A DNA stretch of 64,000 bases, from contig FNQX01000015.1 in NCBI GenBank assembly GCA_900107575.1, forward strand, positions 17,779-81,778, in the 5' to 3' direction. The stretch comes from Lachnospiraceae bacterium NK3A20. GTDB lineage: Bacteria; Bacillota; Clostridia; Lachnospirales; Lachnospiraceae. A program made the position numbers and the translations under genes. The notes beneath the pieces were generated by a model, which saw only the letters and a list, made by a program, of their open reading frames with translations, searched no databases and was not told the DNA's origin. The number at the start of each line of letters is the position of its first letter. The stretch's first letter is position 1. Shown one piece after another: positions 24,904-31,753 of this stretch.

Positions 24904-25128
24904 ATGACCTATCGTTAAAAAGATGGGGTTGCAGATTTAACGATAGCCCTGCCAGAAAGTCGGAAGTTTTCTTACTACGATTTGACTACTAACGACTTCC
25001 ACACTTTGCCCCGGTTTGCCGTATTTTGCCATTTCGGACACATTTTGCCCGAGCAGCAGGGTGTCCCGGCAGACCCGCAAATCCCACCAAATTGCGGCAT
25101 TTTAGGGCAAAAAAGGAGAAAATTTACT
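24904..25128. other. Probable right attachment region of the prophage
   Basis: No gene lies from 24797 to 25128. After the terminator comes a perfect 11-bp inverted repeat (CTATCGTTAAA 24909-24919, complement 24936-24946), then a run of TTTGCC hexamers at 25005, 25015, 25025 and 25044, three of them exactly 10 bp apart, plus an inverted copy (GGCAAA, 25106). Such phased short repeats fit arm-type integrase sites. The core crossover cannot be fixed because the left prophage end is outside the window. Confidence 0.4.
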
Positions 25129-25605
25129 ATGACTAAAATCCTATTCGTTTGCCACGGGAATATCTGCCGTAGTGTTTCTGCGCAGTACATCTTGCAGGAT
25201 ATGGTGGATAAGGAAGGGATTGCGGAGCAGTTCTTCATTGATTCCGCGGCGACTTCCACAGAGGAAATTGGCAATCCGATTTACCCGCCGATGAGAGAAG
25301 CGCTGGAACGGAAGAATATTCCGATTGGTGATCACAGAGCAAGACAGCTGAAGCGTTCAGACTATGAGAAATATGACCTGATCATCGGCATGGATGAAGA
25401 GAACATGTTCTACATGAAGAGAATGCTGGGGCATCAGGAGAAGATTCACTATCTCATGGAATACACGGACAGGCCGAATGAGATCATTGATGATCCCTGG
25501 TATACGAGGCAGTTTGATTTCTGCGCAGGACAGATTGCGGAAGGATGCAGGGGACTGCTCCGGAACTTTGAAACGCTTGCTGAAGGGAAGACTTCAGAAG
25601 CGTGA
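25129..25605 (+). CDS. Low-molecular-weight protein tyrosine phosphatase-like protein
   Basis: 158 residues from the ATG at 25129 with AAAAGGAG upstream. The P-loop CHGNICR (Cys8 to Arg14) at the N-terminus and the IIDDPWYT acid-loop near residue 125 are both intact, so the enzyme should dephosphorylate phosphotyrosine or phosphoarginine-type substrates. In Gram-positive bacteria such enzymes often control capsule synthesis, though this gene is separated from the polysaccharide locus. It directly borders the prophage end, so its native upstream region may have been replaced by integration. Confidence 0.9.
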   Translation: MTKILFVCHGNICRSVSAQYILQDMVDKEGIAEQFFIDSAATSTEEIGNPIYPPMREALERKNIPIGDHRARQLKRSDYEKYDLIIGMDEENMFYMKRMLGHQEKIHYLMEYTDRPNEIIDDPWYTRQFDFCAGQIAEGCRGLLRNFETLAEGKTSEA

Positions 25606-25736
25606 GACGATGCGATATACTATGCGCTGTACAACGAAGTGGTATGAGCATAAGGGGATGTTTTGTATTACAGCCTGGAATGGATCGGCTACGACGCATG
25701 CAGGTGTGCACCGATATGAGAGGATAAGGTAGAGTA

Positions 25737-26033
25737 ATGATCTTGGATAACGCTTTACTGCTAAAGGTGGTTCTAATCTTCCCTGCGGTTATGAGCATCA
25801 TCGCCTTTGCTGCATATGGAATTGATAAATATAAGGCCATCCATGCGAAGTGGAGGATTCCCGAGAGCACGCTGATCACGCTTGCTTTCCTGGGAGGTGC
25901 ACTCGGTGCTTTCACCGGGATGCACATTTTCCATCACAAGATCAGGAAGTGGAAGTTTCGTATCCTGGTGCCGCTCTCGCTCATCCTGTGGGCCGGAATT
26001 GTCGCGATGCTGCTCATCAAATTTGCGCGCTGA
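25737..26033 (+). CDS. DUF1294 membrane protein
   Basis: 98 residues with three membrane segments (about 8-27, 44-60, 75-93). The conserved core AYGIDKYKA...KWRIPESTLI and LGGALGAFTGMHIFHHKIRK identifies DUF1294. No function is established for the family. The ribosome binding site is weak (GATAAGGTAGAG). Confidence 0.88.
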   Translation: MILDNALLLKVVLIFPAVMSIIAFAAYGIDKYKAIHAKWRIPESTLITLAFLGGALGAFTGMHIFHHKIRKWKFRILVPLSLILWAGIVAMLLIKFAR

Positions 26034-26132
26034 AACTGCACCTGTAACGCGGCGAAAGGATACAGGAGGTTAGCCATCTATGTCTGAAGCAATGCCACAA
26101 GGCAAAGACTATGAGAGGTCACTTACCTATCC

Positions 26133-26777
26133 GTGCTCGTAGAAGAGTTCCAGGATATTGAACATATCATCGAGGATCTTAGAGATCTGGACGGAGAGTT
26201 CCTCACTGTAGACATGAAAGATTCCAGGACTGCGCCCACCGCCAGACCAACCACGGCTACGGTTCCGCCAGGATCCCCTGCAGGCCCTCTCTTCTTCATT
26301 CAAACGACACGCACGGAAGATGGCAGCGGGTATCTTGTGGAGGCAGGGATGGATATCGGCAAGCCGCAGCCCCGGGTGATGAGACTTGACAAGATTGATC
26401 GTTCAACATGCATCCAGCTGTTCCGCGATGTGCTGGTGAAAGGACTCGTGCCGGATTTCACATCATGGGAGGACGTCACGGAGGAAATCTTCTACAGGAG
26501 TGTGGAGATGAATTTATTCAAGACTGCTTACAAGGTTGTCAGGGAGAACTCTTCTGAGATATACAAGGGTTTCGGCTTCAAACATCTCTCGGACGCGACG
26601 CAGTACTATGTTCATCCGGACAACCAGTCGTACAAAGGCACAACGACCCTGTGTCAGCCAATCGGCGAGGCGGTGATCCTGCACGAGTTGTTGCAGCAGA
26701 ATATCCCACATGCAGTCCCGGCCAGATTCTGGGGATCATCGCGAAGATATTGTGAGGCTTTTGGTCGGCTGCTGTGA
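26133..26777 (+). CDS. Hypothetical protein, possibly frameshifted at its N-terminus
   Basis: Open from a GTG at 26133 (214 codons), with no good ribosome binding site there. A better start with AGGAGG lies at 26080 (MSEAMPQGKDYERSLTYP) but that frame stops after 20 codons; a one-base shift at about 26128 would join the two into one protein. The N-terminal part contains a Pro/Thr/Ala stretch, the C-terminal part is helical and charged (SVEMNLFKTAYKVVRENSSE). I do not recognise the family. Confidence 0.4.
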   Translation: MLVEEFQDIEHIIEDLRDLDGEFLTVDMKDSRTAPTARPTTATVPPGSPAGPLFFIQTTRTEDGSGYLVEAGMDIGKPQPRVMRLDKIDRSTCIQLFRDVLVKGLVPDFTSWEDVTEEIFYRSVEMNLFKTAYKVVRENSSEIYKGFGFKHLSDATQYYVHPDNQSYKGTTTLCQPIGEAVILHELLQQNIPHAVPARFWGSSRRYCEAFGRLL

Positions 26778-26792
26778 TATGGGCGCCGGGCT

Positions 26793-27620
26793 CTATTTAT
26801 ATTCCCACAGGCCGGCCTCATGCAGTTTTTGCCAGTCGGGCCGAATGGTGAATACTCTCTGGTTAAATGCGATCCGCTCCTGCTCTTTTTTCAGCAGCCC
26901 ATCACTCAGCATCTGATCCAGCGAGCGGCGCAGCAGCTCCTCCGATACGCCTGGATTTGTTTTCGCGATGGCGTTGACGGTCCCGTTGAAGGTTGGCACG
27001 ATCTGGGGATGATCGGAGACATAGCTCATGTTGTTTACGATCATCTTCTTGTATTGTTCGTAGGTGGTGTGGTCATCGGGGAGCTCAATGGTCTGTGTGG
27101 CGACTTCCCGCAGACGGTTACTGATGGTTCCGGTCACCCCATAGACAATGACTTTTTTCCTGAGTGTCTGAGAGAGATATTTCACGACAGAACAAAAATG
27201 CCCGTCGCCAGTGAAGATCAGAAAAGTGGTAATATCCGGCTGGCTGAAAGCAGTCTGATAGAGATAATCCAGCATGACGAAATCCGTCACATCCTTCTTC
27301 GTCGTTCGGCCGGTCGGCTGAAAGGTCTCAATGATCGTATTCGTAATGTCCCGCAGGCGGGAGAGCTCCTGTTTGATCGCGTTGTTGCGGGAGAATTCAC
27401 CGAAAATCAGAACGTCCTGAACATTATATGGCTCAATGCTGTCGCGCCATTTTTTCGGCTCCGGCACCATTCCGAACTGTGTCTTGTAGGAATAAAACCA
27501 ATATTCGTAATCAACGAAGGCAATGGATTTTTCCGGGGGGGTCTCTATGATTCCATCAGTGGATTTTTCCGCAGAGGAACTTATGTCTTTTCGGTGTAAT
27601 ATTTTGTCCAATAGCTTCAT
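26793..27620 (-). CDS. NYN-domain (LabA/DUF88-like) putative RNase
   Basis: 275 residues from the ATG at 27620, nine bases after GGGAGG on the minus strand. PIN-like NYN domain: acidic residues in IAFVDYEYWFY (about 35-45), in KKDVTDFVMLDYLY and in FLIFTGDGHFCSVVKYL, giving the expected metal-binding set. The C-terminal third (GTVNAIAKTNPGVSEELLRR and following) looks like a winged-helix or OST-HTH-type RNA-binding module. Probably degrades or processes RNA; the target is unknown. Converges with the preceding plus-strand gene. Confidence 0.8.
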   Translation of the reverse strand: MKLLDKILHRKDISSSAEKSTDGIIETPPEKSIAFVDYEYWFYSYKTQFGMVPEPKKWRDSIEPYNVQDVLIFGEFSRNNAIKQELSRLRDITNTIIETFQPTGRTTKKDVTDFVMLDYLYQTAFSQPDITTFLIFTGDGHFCSVVKYLSQTLRKKVIVYGVTGTISNRLREVATQTIELPDDHTTYEQYKKMIVNNMSYVSDHPQIVPTFNGTVNAIAKTNPGVSEELLRRSLDQMLSDGLLKKEQERIAFNQRVFTIRPDWQKLHEAGLWEYK

Positions 27621-27905
27621 TGTCACAGGCCTCCCTGTTCCATTATAAGTGCTGCTACAATTAGTGGCAAATGAGTTTGTTTCATCGCGAAGGCTCTCTG
27701 ACCGTTTTTCTTCGCTGTCGTTTCGCAGGATAACTCCATTCTCCTCTCCGGCATCGTGCAGACGATTCGTTGACGAGTATATGGCTGAGGTCTGGCTGGC
27801 CTCTGGGTGCTATCCTGTGGAAATTGTTATTCCATGTGCCGCGTGCTATCTTGTCTGTGATCGGAACTTACTCAAAACAGACAGACAGAAAGGACACACG
27901 GCAAC

Positions 27906-28262
27906 ATGAATATCATTACTAAAATCCTTGCAACGCTGGTGGCGCTGGAATTCATTTACATTTTCTACCTGGAAACGATCGCCACCTCGTCAGAGAGGAC
28001 ATCGAAGGTTTTCGGTATGTCTACGGAGGAGCTGAAGCGCGATTCCGTGAACGTATTATTCAAGAACCAGGGCGTATACAATGGACTGATCAGCGTGCTC
28101 ATCCTGCTCGCGGTATTCGCGTTCGGCAGCAAGGCTGCGGTCATCTGCCTCATGTGCTACATCATCGCGGTGGCACTCTACGGAAGCTTCACTTCGAATC
28201 CGAAGATCATCCTCATGCAGGGCGGTCTCGCCATCCTGACATTGATTTCGAGTATCTTCTGA
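27906..28262 (+). CDS. DUF1304 membrane protein
   Basis: 118 residues, four membrane segments (about 5-24, 55-75, 79-95, 100-117). The FYLETI...F motif, SVNVLFKNQGVYNGLISVLI and the YGSFTSNPKIILMQGG loop are typical of DUF1304. Family function unknown. The 27621-27905 gap upstream holds no convincing gene. Confidence 0.85.
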   Translation: MNIITKILATLVALEFIYIFYLETIATSSERTSKVFGMSTEELKRDSVNVLFKNQGVYNGLISVLILLAVFAFGSKAAVICLMCYIIAVALYGSFTSNPKIILMQGGLAILTLISSIF

Positions 28263-28371
28263 TGACGGGGATGTTGGCACGAGGTTAATGCGGGAACAGA
28301 CCCGCAGCCCAAAGTTCAGTACAGCTTATAGTTCACAACAAAAGGCCTGCCACGCAGGTTTCATCGAAAAC

Positions 28372-28438
28372 AAAAGCTGTCGCAGCAGATCATACCGGTT
28401 GATATGGCCGGAAGGCTCTGCCTGCGGCAGCTTTTTTG
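28372..28438 (+). terminator. Large bipartite hairpin T1 (left flank of encapsulin operon)
   Basis: The outer stem AAAGCTGTCGCAGCAGA / TCTGCCTGCGGCAGCTTT and an inner CCGG...CCGG stem are followed by a T-run, so it can end transcription of the DUF1304 gene. Almost the same hairpin occurs at 30154-30220 on the other side of the encapsulin genes. Confidence 0.75.
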
Positions 28439-28491
28439 CTACATATTTTTTGGAGGGGGAGCATCCATTCGGCTCAGAATATGTAGTGGGG

Positions 28492-28571
28492 GCGTATCTG
28501 TTCAGTACAGCCCGAAGCAGAAGCTCAATGGCTTGCTGCAGAGGGCGTACAAAAATAGATATTCAGCATGT
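28492..28571 (+). repeat. R1 element, copy 1
   Basis: About 80 bp beginning GCGTATCTGTTCAGTACAGC. GTATCT (28494-28499) can pair with AGATAT (28557-28562) to close the element; inside are a small CTGT/ACAG hairpin and a GCAG...CTGC hairpin. It lies in the 659-base gene-free stretch before the ferritin-like gene, between hairpin T1 and the encapsulin promoter. Confidence 0.65.
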
Positions 28572-28756
28572 GCGCCTGCTATCGCATAGAGATAAGTTCA
28601 CCTTGCAGGAAATGAGAGTGATTCTTGAGGTAACTGATTATACTACAGCACGATGAAGGACAGGCGCAAGGGCATACGCTTGTACAAAGGGGACAGAAGA
28701 CGGTACAAAGAGTAGGAAACCGTGTTAGCAGATGTTAGAATGAACAAACTTAAACA

Positions 28757-28785
28757 TTGACATGTTTCCCTGGAGACATTATACT
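28757..28785 (+). promoter_or_regulatory. Consensus sigma-A promoter of the encapsulin operon
   Basis: A perfect TTGACA (28757-28762), a 17-base spacer and TATACT (28780-28785). It points at the ferritin-like cargo gene, leaving an untranslated leader of about 130 bases. No operator is obvious next to it. Confidence 0.85.
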
Positions 28786-28921
28786 GAAAACCGAGCAGGA
28801 CAGTGCTTACGACAGGCCGGACCTGCTACATCACAGGGGATAGGAAAGGCAGGAGCTGCAGCAAAACGCGGCGCACTGTGTGTCCATCTCCTGCACACAC
28901 AACAACACAAGGAGGAATTCT

Positions 28922-29284
28922 ATGTTCGGCAATCCTTTTTCCGCAAATGTAGAGAGAAAAATGACAAAAGAGGAACTGGTGCAGGCTATTCGCGCCGACC
29001 TCTCCGGTGAGCTGGAAGCCATTTACGGCTATGACGCTCATGTACAGGCAACGGATGATCCGGTTGCGAAGGCTGTACTGTCTGATATCCGCGATGAAGA
29101 GCGCGCCCACATGGGTGAGCTGCTGACCCTGCTGAAATATCTGGATCCTGTCGAGGGAGTCCAGTACAAGGCAGGAGAGAAGGAAGTGCTGGAAGAGCTG
29201 GAGGAGCTGGGCATCACTGCTGGTGAGCTGCCCGAGTCCCTGCAGGACGGCACGAGCACGATCGGCAGCCTGAAGGAATCTTGA
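28922..29284 (+). CDS. Encapsulated ferritin-like cargo protein (EncFtn type)
   Basis: 120 residues from the ATG at 28922 after AGGAGG. Two long helices carry the iron-site residues Glu32 (LSGELEAIYGYDAH) and E60-x-x-H63 (DEERAHMGEL), the same arrangement as Glu32/Glu62/His65 in the studied Rhodospirillum EncFtn. A flexible stretch leads to the C-terminal tail TSTIGSLKES, a typical encapsulin-loading peptide (the hydrophobic I-G-S-L core). It should oxidise Fe(II) inside the encapsulin shell and feed iron into storage. Transcribed from the strong promoter upstream, and followed within 80 bases by the shell gene. Confidence 0.9.
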   Translation: MFGNPFSANVERKMTKEELVQAIRADLSGELEAIYGYDAHVQATDDPVAKAVLSDIRDEERAHMGELLTLLKYLDPVEGVQYKAGEKEVLEELEELGITAGELPESLQDGTSTIGSLKES

Positions 29285-29288
29285 AGGC

Positions 29289-29331
29289 ATGAAACCGCCT
29301 GCGCGGATTTCGTCTGCGGGTGCCGCAAAAA
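29289..29331 (+). repeat. R2 element, copy A (between cargo and shell genes)
   Basis: GAAACCGC / GCGGATTTC hairpin followed by a GCGG-GTG-CCGC hairpin and AAAAA. A copy with the same core lies at 63953-63996. In this place it could set the ratio of cargo to shell by RNA stability or partial termination. Confidence 0.6.
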
Positions 29332-29362
29332 TACGCGGCACATTGAGAAGAGGTGATACAAG

Positions 29363-30130
29363 ATGAGTTTTTTGATGAGAGATGATATTGATTTCAGCGA
29401 CAGCCAGTGGGAAGCAATTGACAAGCTGGTTGTCAATACCGCGGGCACGGTGCTGACCGGCAGGAAGTTCCTGGATGTTTACGGCCCGCTCGGCGCCGGG
29501 ATCCAGAGCCTTGTGGCTGACGATGGCACGGTGCAGAAACTGACAGAGATCCACACGGATTTCACGATCACATGGCAGGAGCTGGAGAACGCGAAACGTC
29601 TCGGCATTCCGCTGTCTCTGGCACAGGTAGCGAAGGCAGCCGCGGAGAGTGCGATACAGGAGGACACCACGATTCTCCTGGGCGATGAGGCGGGCGGCAG
29701 CGAGGGAATTCTGACTGCCGAAGGCATCACCAGGATCAAGATGAGAGACTGGGGAGAGGGCGAGAATGCTTTCGAAGATATTGCCAGAGGTCTCCAGTCG
29801 ATGCTGGAAGCGAATACCTACGGCGCCAAAGTGCTGGTGGTCAGCCCTGATGTTTACACAGAGTTGTCCAGAATCCAGCCGGGTACAGGCATGCTCGAGA
29901 GTGCGCGCATCCGCGAGCTGATCGGCGGCAAGATCTACCAGAGCCCCGTGATGCCGCAGAAGACGGCGGCGCTCATTGCGACGGGGGTTCAGAACATGGA
30001 CCTTGCGATCGGACAGGACATGATCACGGGCTACCTTGGTGCAGCGGATCTGAATCACGACTTCCGCGTGCTGGAGACCATTCTCCTGCGCATCAAGAAC
30101 AAGAGCGCCATTGTTGTTTTTGAAAAATAA
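29363..30130 (+). CDS. Encapsulin shell protein (family 1, linocin-like)
   Basis: 255 residues, HK97 fold, forms a closed nanocompartment (T=1, 60 copies expected from the length). Family landmarks: the N-terminal DIDFSDSQWEAIDKLV, GRKFLDVYGPLGAG, the LLGDEAGGSEGIL region with the surface loop, YGAKVLVVSPDVY, and the C-terminal LGAADLNHDFRVLETILLRI. The start has AGAAGAGGTG. It packages the upstream ferritin-like protein through its C-terminal tail and so acts as an iron store and oxidative-stress defence. Confidence 0.94.
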   Translation: MSFLMRDDIDFSDSQWEAIDKLVVNTAGTVLTGRKFLDVYGPLGAGIQSLVADDGTVQKLTEIHTDFTITWQELENAKRLGIPLSLAQVAKAAAESAIQEDTTILLGDEAGGSEGILTAEGITRIKMRDWGEGENAFEDIARGLQSMLEANTYGAKVLVVSPDVYTELSRIQPGTGMLESARIRELIGGKIYQSPVMPQKTAALIATGVQNMDLAIGQDMITGYLGAADLNHDFRVLETILLRIKNKSAIVVFEK

Positions 30131-30153
30131 CAGGCAGGCCGCACAGAATTCAT

Positions 30154-30220
30154 AAAAGCTGCCGCAGCAGATGCTACCGGACAATTGAACCGGGAAGATC
30201 TGCCTGCGGCAGCTTTTTTT
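30154..30220 (+). terminator. Large bipartite hairpin T2 (right flank of encapsulin operon)
   Basis: AAAGCTGCCGCAG / CTGCGGCAGCTTT outer stem, inner CCGG/CCGG stem, seven T. It ends the encapsulin operon and is nearly the same as T1. Confidence 0.85.
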
Positions 30221-30297
30221 ATTTCGTGCATTTTTGAGTCAGAGAATACAGCAGGCTGCACCGAAACCGTGGGCGGCTGCCTGATGTTTTCGCTGCG

Positions 30298-30543
30298 CTA
30301 CAGCATCCGCCGGCAGATGTTCACGACATCCTCCCTGGAGAGTCTGCGGAAGCCGCTGGCGAAGCCATCGCGTCCATTGCCGTAGCAGGCACGGTGCGCT
30401 ATCTCGGGGATGTCCTCTTCCTTCGCGCCGAGCTCAATGCCTTCGTACACGAGACCGGATCTCGGATTAGGATGCGCGCCGCCGAGCTCGAAATGGGGAC
30501 CAATGGGGGCTGTCCGGTCGGTACAACTCGTCTTTTTCCCCAT
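30298..30543 (-). CDS. Small minus-strand hypothetical protein, 81 aa
   Basis: From an ATG preceded by GGGGGACAGG on the minus strand (MGKKTSCTDRTAPIGPHFEL). The sequence has a natural-looking composition (GGAHPNPRSGLVYEGIELGA; CYGNGRDGFASGFRRLSRED) and no plus-strand gene competes. I do not recognise a family. It could be a complete small protein or the remnant of a larger one. Confidence 0.5.
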   Translation of the reverse strand: MGKKTSCTDRTAPIGPHFELGGAHPNPRSGLVYEGIELGAKEEDIPEIAHRACYGNGRDGFASGFRRLSREDVVNICRRML

Positions 30544-30619
30544 CCTGTCCCCCGGTGTGTTACAATAATATGACTTATGCACTACGATCGCCGCGGCGTG
30601 CAAAGGAGCTGCAACGGGA

Positions 30620-31753
30620 ATGACAGGAGCGAATCAGAAGTCCTTCTTAAAAGACAGAATCTATGTCTGTCATACATACTACCACGTTTACGTCGCGTGT
30701 CTGAAAGAGCTGAACGCGCGGGATGGCAGGGGCGCGACACTTGTGCTCTCCCGGATGTCCAACGACTTCGGCAACCTGAAAGAGAGAGCGGAGAAGAGCG
30801 GCATCTTCGAAGAAGTCGTTGAGTTCGATGAGAAGGATTACACTTATTTCCCGGAACTGGTGGAGCTCAAAAAGGACCGCGGCAACCTTGTCCGCAACAT
30901 GTTCCAGCGGATGAAATTCTGCAAAAGGCTCGGCGAGCTCGAAGCGCCGTTTGTGCCGGTGGATTTTCGCGAATATCAGGACATTTACGTGTTCTGCGAC
31001 TCCGATCCCATCGGATATTACCTGTCCTACAAGAAGATTTATTACCACGCGGTGGAGGATGGTCTCGACTGCATCCGCTACCGGGATACGGCGCGGGACG
31101 ACAACCGCGGTGCTTTCCCGCTGAAGGCGTGGATGGCGGGGCGCGGGCTCATTTTCATCCAGAACGGCTATGGCCGCTACTGCCTCGACATGGAGGTGAA
31201 CGATCTCTCTGTTCTGGATCATCCGATGGGCAAGATGATCGAAAACAACAGGGAAGCCCTGGTTCGTGGCCTTATGGAGGAAGACAGGGCGCGGCTTGTC
31301 TCCATGTTCATTGAGAACAAGGCGACGCTCGATGCGGTGCTGGAGAGAGCAAAATCGCGGAGGCTGCCTGTCATTCTTATTTTGACAGAACCGCTGTGTC
31401 AGGACCTTGCGGTGCGAGAGCAGTTATTCCGCGACATGATCGAAGAGTACGGCTTCGTGGAAGAGAACGGAGAGAAGAAGCGCGGCGTCATCGTCATCAA
31501 GCCGCACCCGAGAGATCTTCTGGACTACCAAAAGGCATTCCCCGAGGAGCTCGTTCTGGACGCGCATTTCCCGATGGAGATTCTGAATTTCATCGGCGCA
31601 GAGTTCGACCGCGTCGTGACGGTGTACACGGTTCCTTCGTCCATTCACTGCGCGAGGGAGAAAGTATATCTTGGAAACGACTGGATGGACCGCTATGAGG
31701 ATCCTTCCATGCACCGCAGCGTGACGAACGCCGCTAAGAAGATAACCGCATGA
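30620..31753 (+). CDS. GT52-like glycosyltransferase (sialyltransferase/polysialyltransferase-like)
   Basis: 377 residues. The N-terminal half begins RIYVCHTYYHVYVACLKEL, the nucleotide-sugar family 52 style opening. The C-terminal half contains VIVIKPHPRDLLDYQKAFPE and FPMEILNF, the KPHPR-D and acceptor-side motifs of lipooligosaccharide sialyltransferase-type enzymes. First gene of the polysaccharide locus, ending four bases into the ABC flippase gene. It probably adds a sugar (possibly a nonulosonate or phospho-sugar) to the glycan; no CMP-sugar genes are visible here. Confidence 0.7.
   Translation: MTGANQKSFLKDRIYVCHTYYHVYVACLKELNARDGRGATLVLSRMSNDFGNLKERAEKSGIFEEVVEFDEKDYTYFPELVELKKDRGNLVRNMFQRMKFCKRLGELEAPFVPVDFREYQDIYVFCDSDPIGYYLSYKKIYYHAVEDGLDCIRYRDTARDDNRGAFPLKAWMAGRGLIFIQNGYGRYCLDMEVNDLSVLDHPMGKMIENNREALVRGLMEEDRARLVSMFIENKATLDAVLERAKSRRLPVILILTEPLCQDLAVREQLFRDMIEEYGFVEENGEKKRGVIVIKPHPRDLLDYQKAFPEELVLDAHFPMEILNFIGAEFDRVVTVYTVPSSIHCAREKVYLGNDWMDRYEDPSMHRSVTNAAKKITA

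Noticed and set aside
27649..27909. 86-codon open frame between the NYN and DUF1304 genes
   Set aside because: No ribosome binding site, Ser/Arg-rich composition typical of a chance frame, and it overlaps the start region of the DUF1304 gene.
28288..28656. Open frame of 122 codons before the encapsulin promoter
   Set aside because: It runs through hairpin T1 and R1 copy 1, has no ribosome binding site, and its composition is that of folded non-coding DNA.
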